Below are positions 25,401-33,936 of a stretch of 64,000 nucleotides of DNA, piece by piece (position 1 is the first letter of the stretch; each line of letters opens with the position of its first letter). The notes beneath the pieces were generated by a model, which did not search any database, was not told where the DNA came from, and saw nothing but the letters and a program-made list of their open reading frames with translations. The DNA is from Nitrospira sp. KM1 (GTDB lineage: Bacteria; Nitrospirota; Nitrospiria; Nitrospirales; Nitrospiraceae). The DNA lies in the NCBI RefSeq assembly GCF_011405515.1, contig NZ_AP022671.1, positions 806,001 to 870,000 of the forward strand. The letters run 5' to 3'. The position numbers and the translations under genes are program-made.

Positions 25401-26460
25401 TCGCGATGAAATTTCGAGCACTTATAGTTTCGGCTCCGGCCGCCACACCCTCAGGTGTTATTAGAGTGTTAGTTTTGTGATTATGAAGCTTCTTGGCCGC
25501 AGCATGCAAGTCGTCCGGCGTAATCGTGTTATACCGGCGATGCATGCGGTCTGACTTATGCCCCACGATCTTCGTGGCTGTTGCTGTATCGACCCCTGCA
25601 CGTCTAAGGTTGGTGCTCGCGGTATGCCGGAAGTCATGAATTTTGAGATTCGTGATACCCGCTCGTCGGCACGCCGCGTTAAAAGCTGTTCCGATCCGCT
25701 TCACCTCTGCACCGTTATACAAGAACACCCTCTGAGTGTCCAGGCGCCGCTCCTTCCACAATTCCGTGAACACTTGATACACGGTGGGAGTCATCGGAAC
25801 CAGGCGCACCTCTCCGTTCTTTGTCTCTCTTAACGTGAACTCCTTGCGGCGCATATCCACGTCTGCCCATTCAAGCCTTAACAACTCCCTTTTCGAGGAC
25901 CCACCTCATACGCCACCGTCAGAAGCCTTCGCAGATGTGGCGCAAGTGTCGCCTTCAGCCGTTCCCATTCCTCAGGGCTCGCGATTCTGTCCCGTTCATT
26001 CTGCGGGTTCGGCTTTGGCACATGTGCAGCAGGATTGTCAGTCACTAGACGAAACTGAGGGCTCCTGGCCACGTTGAACATGTGGGTTAATGCCATGTGG
26101 TCGTGGTTAATGGTCTGAAGCTTAACAGCGTTACCGGCATCAGTCCGCTTCCATCGACACTTCTTGCAAGTCGCGGCATTGACCCACTTCTGACACTTGG
26201 GGCACCGTGTACGTGAATACTGGACACGTTGCGCCCGATAGGCGGTTACATCCTCCGGTGTGATAGCGCCTAGCGCCTTATCCGCAAAGAAATCGGGGAG
26301 ATTTTTGACTGTTTCCAGCGCCAGATACTGCTTCCCCCCTGGCGAAACGTGATGGATTGAGATCGAGCTTTGCGAGGACTCGCGATTTGTCCACTCATCA
26401 GCTTCGTACGAAGGACAGCTTCGTGACGCTTCGCCTCAGTTCTGTTCAGAGATCCCACTT
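25372..26460 (-). pseudogene. Tyrosine-recombinase (phage-type) integrase, two frameshifts
   Basis: Joined in three frames, this reads as a full-length integrase. It has an N-terminal part (VGSLNRTEAKRHEAVLRTKL) and a core-binding part with an unusual four-cysteine insert (CPKCQKWVNAATCKKC). The catalytic domain has Arg near TVAYEVGPRKG, then LKIHDFRHTASTNL, IVGHKSDRMHRRY and the final Tyr. Frameshifts lie at a G6 run near 26337 and at AAAAGGGAG near 25893, where one G seems lost. The 3' end runs into tRNA-Gly. It probably catalysed insertion of the adjoining island and is now inactive. A single sequencing error would not explain two breaks. Confidence 0.88.
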
Positions 26461-26464
26461 TCCA

Positions 26465-26917
26465 AAATTTCCGCCATTATGTCTGAGCGATTGTAGTCAG
26501 TGAAGAGGTACCTCCCTAGACCCCAAGGATTAAATTGCTTCTAAATCAACTTTGAATAAAAATCCGTTCTCATCAATTCTTTGAGTTTCTTCCAGCCCCA
26601 ATCCGAGTCGCGCTTCCAAACGTAATATGCGGCTGGCAATGTGCCTCCAGATAAAATCACGTCTACACGTTGCATAAACCCATGGATTTCAAGTTCCTGT
26701 AACACCGCCGCCGCAAAATTTGCTGACCTGCTGCCACCTCCTGAAATAGCGATTCCGATGAAGGCTTAGGCTTTTCTGTTTCGGCAGATGCCAGCGAATT
26801 ATCCGGTACTTCAATTGTAGAGGGGACAGAGGTGTCACGCAGGATAAAGTCATTAGTGCTGGCATTGGAGTTCAGAAACCGACAGCTGAGTATTCCGCAC
26901 AAGAAAACAAGGATCAT
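26465..26917 (-). pseudogene. Patatin-like phospholipase lipoprotein, frameshifted and truncated
   Basis: A putative lipoprotein signal (MILVFLCGILSC, Cys at position 12) leads into ~40 residues. After a frameshift near 26765 comes an unmistakable patatin N-terminal region: IGIAISGGGSRSANFAAAVL (the GGGxR/K oxyanion motif), then RVDVILSGGTLPAAYYVW, where the G-x-S-x-G nucleophile elbow appears shortened. An in-frame TAG follows MRTDFYSKLI. The frame then resumes with KQFNPWGLGRYLFTDYNRSD and stops at the junction with the integrase remnant near 26465. Three lesions and a missing C-terminal half mean it is not functional. Confidence 0.8.
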
Positions 26918-27246
26918 TGCCAGATTGCCAGTTCTTAATGATGGCTTAGTGATCGACAACTTGGATCGTGTGGAGTAATGCGAGCAACTCGCTTCTCCGG
27001 TGACAATTCGCCGTACCCACAGCTCCTTAACAGTCCGATTCCAAGGATGGTGTATGTACAAAAAGTGGATTTCAGATGATGCGGAGGAGGTAAGCTATGC
27101 ATGAAGAACTTCTGACATCTTCAGTTGGTAGGAGATTAGCATGTAAACAACCTAAGTCCAATCATCAACGGCTGGGGTCATTTTAATGCAATGTTCTTAA
27201 GTGAAATCAATCACTGCCGGGCGGAATGTTGCTAAATCTCAATAAA

Positions 27247-27759
27247 TTATGACGCATTTCGAACCAGATACGAACCAATGTAGTGTGCCCGATAATCCAA
27301 TGATTGGAGCGGATTGACCTCAGTATGCGAATTCGCGGGTCTGGTGATATTAAGGGAAAGATATCTTACAAACCATAAAGGGTCTCCTCCGTTGATTCCA
27401 TAAGACATAATTCTTGAATCAGTGCCACTGCTAGGGGCAGCCAAATATTGTTTGCCATTCATAAGGTCTAGTAACACCTCAATGCCGGTGTGATTCCGTG
27501 AGTCATTGGGTGACGGTAAAAATGCCGGTTCAGTCAGACCTTTGGTTATCCCTGCGTGGCCGTAGAGTACTCCAATGTCGCCACCAATTGCGTAACGGAA
27601 CCCGTGGGTTGTCGTAAACCCTCCGAACCCCGCCAGGACCTCGTTAGCCGATCGATTTGCCGTTGCGGTCAGATTCAGCCACTCCAGATTGGTATCAGTG
27701 TCCAACGTGAGTAGTTGGTCTCCAGTCCCAGGATTAAGATCCTTCTGAATAAGTGACAT
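27247..27759 (-). CDS. Hypothetical protein with LEWL-type exoprotein motif
   Basis: A 170-residue protein with ATG 27759 preceded by GGAGG at good spacing. The N-terminal half (LLTLDTDTNLEWLNLTATAN, then VLAGFGGFTTTHGFRYA) matches a pattern I know from exported PEP-CTERM-type proteins of Proteobacteria and Nitrospirota. Here there is neither a signal peptide nor a C-terminal sorting signal; the chain ends HYIGSYLVRNAS. It is the only intact-looking gene of the decayed island and may be a truncated relative. Its function is unknown. Confidence 0.55.
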   Translation of the reverse strand: MSLIQKDLNPGTGDQLLTLDTDTNLEWLNLTATANRSANEVLAGFGGFTTTHGFRYAIGGDIGVLYGHAGITKGLTEPAFLPSPNDSRNHTGIEVLLDLMNGKQYLAAPSSGTDSRIMSYGINGGDPLWFVRYLSLNITRPANSHTEVNPLQSLDYRAHYIGSYLVRNAS

Positions 27760-27817
27760 GGAATATCCTCCATAGTGAAAAGCGCTTCAGAGCGGGTCAA
27801 GTAATGCACCTGCCAGG

Positions 27818-28233
27818 TTATTCATTTGCTGGACCGCAAAAAGGCTTATTTGAGATACCCGTATATGTGTAGTCGTTCCGTCCATGGCCCGCCTGACAAC
27901 GGACACGTCCCCAAATTGGTTGTGCATATGCTCGCACCATTAAATGCTGACGAAGCATCGGTGTTGTGATTATTCTGCTTCCTCCCTCCAATGCTTTGTT
28001 CAGGCCATTTGTCAGACCATCCGAGAGCCCAGCTGCTAGGCCTCTACTAAGGGTCTGTCAAAACTCATCGCCCCTGTCACAGCACGACTTTTCCACCTCA
28101 TCTTTGTCGTAACCTTGCTTGTCTAGCTCAATGCGCCGTTCAATAGTACAGCCGCTCCAGGCATCCGAGTCGACAAGCACCAAGCCGGGACGATCAGGCT
28201 ACACAATGTGATAACAGCCATAGCATGTTTCAT
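27818..28233 (-). pseudogene. Small exported protein, frameshift plus in-frame TGA
   Basis: ATG 28233 has AAGGAGG five bases upstream and starts a signal-like segment (MKHAMAVITLCSLIVPAWCL). In the present frame it stops after 36 residues. One base shift near 28177 opens DAWSGCTIERRIELDKQGYD ... SCCDRGDEF, then a TGA (28058-28060). The same frame then stays open for 79 more codons (QTLSRGLAAGLSDGLTNGLN ... GISNKPFCGPANE) to TAA at 27818. I interpret it as a ~140-residue cysteine-containing exported protein broken by two lesions. No family was recognised. Confidence 0.45.
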
Positions 28234-29436
28234 CGTAACCTCCTTCAGAGTGGTGATTGAACTTTCACGTTCAATCCCTACGGCCAGAGATTCTTCAACA
28301 TTACGAGTGCAGATCCCGCGCCCAATCGCACTGTGAGGACGAGCACTGAATCGAAGAAGCTTCTCATGGTTTTATTCCGTTTGTGTCCTGGTAAGACTCC
28401 ATAATCTGCAACTGCTGGACCAGTGGCGTACAAAACATGTTTCAAAATTTGAAAGAAGCTATATCAACGGTTTCAATGGTGAAGGTCGAGTAGGAATGTA
28501 CGAGACACCGCCATGGTTGTTGAAGGTGGCCCGTAACCTGCTGGGATCACAATCGATACACCCGATACAAATAGATACGCCGGAGCAGGTCGCTTAAATT
28601 GCACTGATTAGGTTAATAGTCGGTACTTCTAACCAGACTTCAGAGCAAGCACTTCTGTTTTTAACTGTTTTTGTCCTCGTGACGCATTTCGATATAGGAC
28701 CGTTCGATTGGAGGCATCAGCGTCTGCCCTTGAGAGTAGGTATTGTACAGTGTTAGAAGACCAACAAGTCGGAGTGGCCGCCCGTCACTGCTTATTATGG
28801 AGATCAAAACTGGCTATAAAGAGGTTATCCAAAACGCACGCGTCTCATGAATGGATTCCAGATCGGTGTAGTTCAACCTCGTCCATGGTTAAACCATCCG
28901 ATTGAACCGGACTATGAAGCCGTCTCTTTTGTAATTCCGTCCATTGCGTTTCCCTGGTTCCCATTCGCCTTTGGGTTCCCATTTAATAGTTTGCAGATAC
29001 GACCAAGTGGAGCTGGGAATGGCTCATCCGACTACATTCTTTTCGCCAATATGTGGCTCCACTATCCGCAGACATGATCACAGCAGGTGTCCGAGCATTT
29101 CCAAATTGCATAAACGATCAACACCGTGGCTTGCCATGAGCTCTTCATAGGTGCTCCATATAGTCTCACACTGCACATTCTTTAAGGTGACCTATACCAT
29201 TTAAGACATGGGCAGCCACAAGGGTGCCCGTGGCGTGCACCCAACGTCTGGTCGTGGTCCGAGGTGCAAAACGAGGTGTCGATCAGGTGTTATTACAGTG
29301 TTAGGAAGTACACTAAAGTGTGGTGAATTGCAGTTACTGGATGCTACTAGAAACGAAGGAGTAAAACGCAGAATCCTCACTAACGACAAGGGATTGCCTA
29401 CGCCATCAAAGGCTTAAGCAATCCCCCTAGGTAAGA
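28234..29436. other. Gene-poor, AT-richer remainder of the island
   Basis: About 1.2 kb contains no frame with convincing start, ribosome-binding site and protein character. A plus-strand frame at 28337-28597 is open for 86 codons but lacks an early start. The gaps at 26918-27246 and 27760-27817 are likewise without supportable genes. Base composition looks lower in GC than the flanking core genes. Confidence 0.6.
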
Positions 29437-29471
29437 TTGGGAAGCTAGGACTCTACGAGTCCTACGCCGGC
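29437..29471 (-). repeat. Remnant of tRNA-Gly 5' half (far att site)
   Basis: The exact 20-bp core ttgggaagctaggactctac is followed by gagtcctacgccggc, a decayed version of the D-arm and acceptor 5' strand of tRNA-Gly (25384-25400). It marks the distal edge of the ~4.1 kb element, directly before tyrS. Confidence 0.8.
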
Positions 29472-29500
29472 CTTTGACTCAAGTCAAGGAAGCGAGGGCA

Positions 29501-30712
29501 CTAGGGCGCCAATTGTACAAGCGCAAACTTCCGTCGTCCGACTTTCAGCTGATACGATCGCCCGGCTGCCAATGCAATGAGCATGTTGGCATCGGTCTGT
29601 TTTTGGCCGTCGACTTCCAGTCCACCCTGAATGATCAGCCGCCGGGCTTCGCTCTTACTGGGAACCAGTCCGGTCCTCGCGACCAGATCTGCCAGTCCGA
29701 TGGATCCGTCGGGTTTGACATCCGCCGGATGTAAGATGACGGTGGCATCCGGCTCACTGGGAAATTCACGCTCCCGGAATTTCTGTTGAAATTCCTCGCG
29801 AGCGTTCTTCCCCGCTTCCGCTCCGTGATAGCGTTCGACGAGCATCTGGGCCAGGGACTGCTTTGCCTCCATGGGATGAAGGTTCTTGACCGCTGCAAGG
29901 TCTTCCGTCGTCAGCAACTCGTAATACCGAACCATGAGCTCATCGCTGATGGACATGACCTTTCCGAACATGTTGCCGGGCGCATCTTCCAATGCAATGT
30001 AGTTTCCAAGGCTCTTGCTCATTTTCCTCACGCCGTCGAGTCCTTCAAGCAATGGCATCGTAATGACGACCTGTGGTTCCTGGCCATAATCCCGCTGCAA
30101 ATCACGGCCAACGAGCAGGTTGAATTTCTGATCCGTACCTCCCAGTTCCACGTCGGCCTTTAGCGCAACTGAGTCGTATCCCTGTACCAGAGGATAGAGA
30201 AACTCGTGAACGCTGATCGGCTTTTGATCCCGGAATCGATTCTGAAAATCGTCCCGTTCCATCATACGCGCAACTCTGTAGTGCGCCGATAGCTGAATGA
30301 TCCCTTCCGCCGTCATGGGAGTCATCCATGTGCTATTGAATTCGATCACGGTCTTCGCAGGATCGAGGACTTTGAAAATCTGTCGCTCATAGGTTTTTGC
30401 GTTCTCCTGCACCTGTTCTTTTGTCAGCGCCTTTCTGGTTTCCGAGACGCCTGTGGGATCACCGATGAGCCCGGTGAAGTCTCCGATCAGGAACATCACA
30501 TGATGGCCCAGATCCTGAAAATGCTTGAGCTTATGAATGAGAACGGTGTGCCCCAGATGAAGATCCGGAGCGGTCGGATCGAAGCCGGCTTTGACACGCA
30601 GTGGTCGCTGTTCTTTGATCGCACGCGTGAGTTTCGATTCCAATTCGGCATGATGAATGATTTCAACAGTGCCGCGGCGGATCAGATCCAATTGGCGTGC
30701 CAATTCGCTCAT
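29501..30712 (-). CDS. tyrS: Tyrosyl-tRNA synthetase
   Basis: A 403-residue class I synthetase charging tRNA-Tyr. It has the HIGH-type signature HLGH in [20 protein letters not shown] in [11 protein letters not shown], and a C-terminal S4-like RNA-binding domain ([18 protein letters not shown]). It starts ATG at 30712, overlapping the comEA-like stop by 4 bp. The 3' end lies only 30 bp from the scar of the tRNA-Gly element, so the element inserted just downstream of this gene. Confidence 0.97.
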   Translation of the reverse strand: MSELARQLDLIRRGTVEIIHHAELESKLTRAIKEQRPLRVKAGFDPTAPDLHLGHTVLIHKLKHFQDLGHHVMFLIGDFTGLIGDPTGVSETRKALTKEQVQENAKTYERQIFKVLDPAKTVIEFNSTWMTPMTAEGIIQLSAHYRVARMMERDDFQNRFRDQKPISVHEFLYPLVQGYDSVALKADVELGGTDQKFNLLVGRDLQRDYGQEPQVVITMPLLEGLDGVRKMSKSLGNYIALEDAPGNMFGKVMSISDELMVRYYELLTTEDLAAVKNLHPMEAKQSLAQMLVERYHGAEAGKNAREEFQQKFREREFPSEPDATVILHPADVKPDGSIGLADLVARTGLVPSKSEARRLIIQGGLEVDGQKQTDANMLIALAAGRSYQLKVGRRKFALVQLAP

Positions 30713-31224
30713 GTTTTCTTCCCGTCTTTCGCCAAAACGCTGTGCCCGGGGACATCGACCAATGTACGGATGCGCTCCAGCGTTTTCTTGCCGATTCCCT
30801 TGACTGTACGCAGATCCTCTACGCTGCGGAAGGACCCCAATTCTTCCCGGTGCTGAATAATGCGGCCCGCTAGGACCGGTCCAATTCCTGGAAGTCCTTC
30901 CAGGTCTTGCGCGGTCGCACGGTTCAAATCCAGTCTCCGAACAGCAACCGAAGTCCGGGGTCGATCTAAACCCTCCGCATGTTGGACAGCTGAGGGAACC
31001 GCAACCGCCTGGCGGAGTTCAGGCATCTGAGTCTGCCGAGGTGCCTGAACATCTGCTCCCCGGTCCTCCTGATCAGCCTGCGGAAGCCCCCATCCGACCC
31101 AGAAGATCATGGCCATCGTGAAGACGACCATCCCCAACCTGATGAGAAGAGAAAGGAGCACTAAACCACCGGTTTCGAATTTGATCTGTGGACTTACAAT
31201 CGGCTGGATTCTGCGGGCGACCAT
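30709..31224 (-). CDS. comEA: ComEA-like helix-hairpin-helix protein
   Basis: A 171-residue protein with one N-terminal transmembrane segment (~22-46), a ~50-residue Gln/Pro/Ala-rich linker, and a C-terminal double helix-hairpin-helix DNA-binding module ([35 protein letters not shown]). The layout matches ComEA, the membrane-anchored DNA receptor of natural transformation; some HhH proteins of this size have other roles. A comEC homologue lies 2.7 kb away on the same strand, which supports a competence role. It overlaps tyrS by 4 bp. Confidence 0.83.
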   Translation of the reverse strand: MVARRIQPIVSPQIKFETGGLVLLSLLIRLGMVVFTMAMIFWVGWGLPQADQEDRGADVQAPRQTQMPELRQAVAVPSAVQHAEGLDRPRTSVAVRRLDLNRATAQDLEGLPGIGPVLAGRIIQHREELGSFRSVEDLRTVKGIGKKTLERIRTLVDVPGHSVLAKDGKKT

Positions 31225-31471
31225 CTGGCCGAATCACAGCCGACTGATCCGGTATCCAACAGGCCGAACGCACCGCCTTCTGGATTATCTTCTAGTTCGA
31301 CGATTGAAAATGGGTTTTACTGGGGATGCACCCTCAATGCAATAGACTCTAATGGCTGCGTCGAATTCCATATCCGTGACGCAAGCACCGGGGTTGAGCT
31401 GACTGAATCACCCGCGACCTAGCCGCCGGTCCTGCGCCAAGAATGGCAATGCGCCTCAGCATGCAAGTCGC

Positions 31472-31858
31472 TTAGTGCTTTTGCCCGGCGAGGAACACCT
31501 CATACTGCGCGGGGGTCATCAATGCGTCGATTTCACCGTCGTTGGAAAGGTCGATCACAACCATCCAGCCATTGCCGTAAGGATCTGAATTCACGGCTTC
31601 CGGATGGTCTTTGAGGCCCGCATTGACCTGAGTGATGGTTCCACTCACCGGAGTGTAGATCGTGGATGTGGTCTTGGTGGATTCCACTTCGCCGATCTGC
31701 TGTCCGGCTTTCACGACGGTACCGGATTTCGGCATGTCGATGAACACGATGTCTCCGAGCGCATCCTGCGCAAAATGGCTAATCCCGATCGTGGCCTGCT
31801 TGCCATTGACACGAACCCATTCATGTTCCTTATGATATCGAAGATCTGCTGGAATCAT
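31472..31858 (-). CDS. gcvH: Glycine cleavage system H protein
   Basis: A 128-residue lipoyl carrier. The lipoylated lysine lies in GEVESTKTTSTIYTPVSG (~residue 62), a slightly unusual variant of the common ESVKA context, and the C-terminal NSDPYGNGWMVVIDL is typical. GcvH shuttles the aminomethyl group between GcvP, GcvT and lipoamide dehydrogenase; it can also act as a lipoyl donor protein. The other gcv genes are not adjacent, so a stand-alone lipoylation role is also possible. About 250 bp upstream of comEA-like has no gene. Confidence 0.93.
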   Translation of the reverse strand: MIPADLRYHKEHEWVRVNGKQATIGISHFAQDALGDIVFIDMPKSGTVVKAGQQIGEVESTKTTSTIYTPVSGTITQVNAGLKDHPEAVNSDPYGNGWMVVIDLSNDGEIDALMTPAQYEVFLAGQKH

Positions 31859-31887
31859 AGACTCCTCACCTGTCTGTTCAGAATCTC

Positions 31888-32307
31888 CTAGCGGACAACA
31901 TCCATTTCAGGGAAGAAATAGGCGATCTCCTGCTTTGCCGTTTCCGGCGAATCGGAGCCGTGCACCGCATTGAATTCGATGTTCGCCCCGTGTGCGGCCC
32001 GGATGGTTCCCTTATCGGCCTTCGCGGGATCCGTGGCTCCCATCAGGTCACGATTCTTCTTGATGGCATTGTCTCCGCTGAGGATCAACACCACAACCGG
32101 CCCGGACGACATGAAGGTGCAGAGGCTGTCGAAAAACGGCCTGCTCTTGTGCACGGCGTAGAACCCCTCCGCCGTCTGCTTGGCCATCACCATCATCCGC
32201 ATGGCGACAGGACGAAGCCCCGCTTGTTCGTATCGGTGAATAATGTCGCCGATGACGTGCTTCTTGACCGCGTCCGGCTTGATGATCGCTAATGTTCGCT
32301 CACTCAT
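31888..32307 (-). CDS. ndk: Nucleoside diphosphate kinase
   Basis: A 139-residue enzyme equalising NTP pools through a phospho-histidine intermediate. It begins [18 protein letters not shown], the P-loop-like region of Ndk, and the active-site histidine is in [14 protein letters not shown] (~residue 119). Length and motif spacing are standard. It lies 29 bp upstream of gcvH. Confidence 0.97.
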   Translation of the reverse strand: MSERTLAIIKPDAVKKHVIGDIIHRYEQAGLRPVAMRMMVMAKQTAEGFYAVHKSRPFFDSLCTFMSSGPVVVLILSGDNAIKKNRDLMGATDPAKADKGTIRAAHGANIEFNAVHGSDSPETAKQEIAYFFPEMDVVR

Positions 32308-32402
32308 TGCTTCAAATCTTCCTCCAATTGGATTTGCAGAATATAAAAATCGCGATGTGCATTATAGGGACGGGCTGTCGGAGATTCAAGGCGCAGGAAC
32401 CG

Positions 32403-33434
32403 CTATCGGGCGAAATGTCTCGACAATTCAGACGGCTTGAAGATGCCCCGTTCGGTAATGATGCCTACGATATTGGCGGCCGGCGTGACATCGAATGCCG
32501 GGTTATAGACCTTCACCCCCTGTGGGGCCACCGGATGACTGCCATGGATTGAGGTGACTTCCAAAGGATTTCGTTGTTCGATTGTGATGTCTTCGCCTGA
32601 AGCGGTCTTCAGGTCGATCGTGGAATAGGGCGCTGCAACATAAAAAGGAATGCCATGGGCCTTCGCCAGCACGGAAACGGAATATGTTCCGATCTTGTTC
32701 GCCACGTCTCCGTTCGCCGCAATGCGGTCCGCACCAACTACGCAGAGATCAATCCTCCCCTGGCGCATCATGGCTCCGGCCATATTATCGGTGATCAACG
32801 TCACGGGAATGTTGTCCTGCATCAATTCCCAAGCCGTCAGTCTGGCGCCTTGAAGGACAGGCCGGGTCTCGTCCGCTATGACTTCAATGCGCTTTCCCTG
32901 CTCCCAGGCTGCGCGGATGACGCCGAGCGCCGTGCCATATCCCGCTGTTGCCAGCGCTCCCGCATTGCAGTGGGTCAGCACGGTCTGTCCATCCTTGATC
33001 AATTGGGCGCCATGTCGCCCCATCGCCTTACACAACTCGATATCCTCATCCAAGATGGACTGGGACTCCTGGAACAATGCGCTCTTGATATCCGGGATGT
33101 TCATGGCACGGCATTCGGAGAGCTTTCGCTTCATACGCTCGATCGCCCAGAACAAATTGACAGCGGTCGGTCTTGTGGCGGCCAAACGATCGCAGATCGA
33201 ATTCACCTCCCGCGCGAATGTCTCGTACTGTTCGGCGCCGCTCGTTCCTGCCCCTAAGGCAACTCCCATGGCCGCCGTCACCCCGATGGCCGGAGCTCCC
33301 CGAACTTTTAGTTCGCGGATCGCACTGACCACGGCATCCACAGTGGAGCATTGGAGAAACTCAACATGCTCGGGTAAGCGACTCTGATCAAGCAGGCGGA
33401 TGACACCTTGTTGCCATTCGACGGTGTGCACCAT
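32403..33434 (-). CDS. mtnA: S-methyl-5-thioribose-1-phosphate isomerase
   Basis: A 343-residue eIF2B-related isomerase of the methionine salvage pathway, converting methylthioribose-1-phosphate to methylthioribulose-1-phosphate. Signatures are [39 protein letters not shown] (catalytic Cys) and [20 protein letters not shown] (catalytic Asp). No other mtn gene is adjacent. It begins at ATG 33434. Confidence 0.95.
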   Translation of the reverse strand: MVHTVEWQQGVIRLLDQSRLPEHVEFLQCSTVDAVVSAIRELKVRGAPAIGVTAAMGVALGAGTSGAEQYETFAREVNSICDRLAATRPTAVNLFWAIERMKRKLSECRAMNIPDIKSALFQESQSILDEDIELCKAMGRHGAQLIKDGQTVLTHCNAGALATAGYGTALGVIRAAWEQGKRIEVIADETRPVLQGARLTAWELMQDNIPVTLITDNMAGAMMRQGRIDLCVVGADRIAANGDVANKIGTYSVSVLAKAHGIPFYVAAPYSTIDLKTASGEDITIEQRNPLEVTSIHGSHPVAPQGVKVYNPAFDVTPAANIVGIITERGIFKPSELSRHFAR

Positions 33435-33552
33435 GGGCTCTTGTAACCAGAATGCACCGGGAGTGCAAGAGGGAATTGGCTGCCGAGAGAGCTTTCAGCA
33501 AGCCAGGCTAAAGCGCTTCATCCTAAGGTAGGAGACAGGGTGCCAGGTGACG

Positions 33553-33741
33553 TCAGCGTACATTGACTTTCTTATCGACGAACTGAAGCAGCGGGGCAGG
33601 CTTGGGTTCCGACGGTCCGAGTTCTCGTTCCAGCATGGCACGGATAAAGCCACTGGTGGTGTAGCCCTGCTGTTTGAGGGCATCCAGCTTCTGTTTCAGT
33701 TCTTCCGGCAATTGAATGACGATGCGGACCAATTTCGCCAT
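33553..33741 (-). CDS. Ribbon-helix-helix (CopG/Arc-like) small protein
   Basis: A 62-residue protein with AAGGAG eight bases before ATG 33741. Residues 3-45 fit a ribbon-helix-helix fold: a strand (KLVRIVIQLPEEL), helix 1 (KQKLDALKQQGY) and helix 2 (TTSGFIRAMLERELG). Such proteins bind DNA as dimers, often as transcriptional repressors or antitoxins. No toxin gene accompanies it, so an orphan regulator is more likely. It lies between comEC and mtnA, both on the same strand. Confidence 0.7.
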   Translation of the reverse strand: MAKLVRIVIQLPEELKQKLDALKQQGYTTSGFIRAMLERELGPSEPKPAPLLQFVDKKVNVR

Positions 33742-33936
33742 GGCAGAACTCCTTCTTCAACAGGCAACGACGAAGCAAATCAGCGGCGTGAGTTGCACAC
33801 GCTGTGCCCTGTCATGGCCATATTCTGCATGAATGAAATTGCGCACTTGTGGGTCTACCTCCTTACATTCAATGGATCAGGTCCCGCCTCGTTTGCCCGT
33901 ATCCGTACAGGGACGAACAACCCGCGCAACCTCCGC

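Noticed and set aside
28337-28597. Plus-strand frame of 86 open codons with protein-like C-terminus
   Set aside because: It has no start codon near its beginning, no ribosome-binding site and no recognised motif. An open stretch of this length is expected by chance in a few kilobases.
28847-29077. Plus-strand frame of 76 codons rich in Phe and Pro
   Set aside because: No supporting ribosome-binding site, neighbour or family pattern. It is probably noise within the decayed island.
33553-33741. Toxin-antitoxin module based on the ribbon-helix-helix protein
   Set aside because: No toxin-like gene is adjacent on either side, only mtnA and comEC with gaps below 200 bp.
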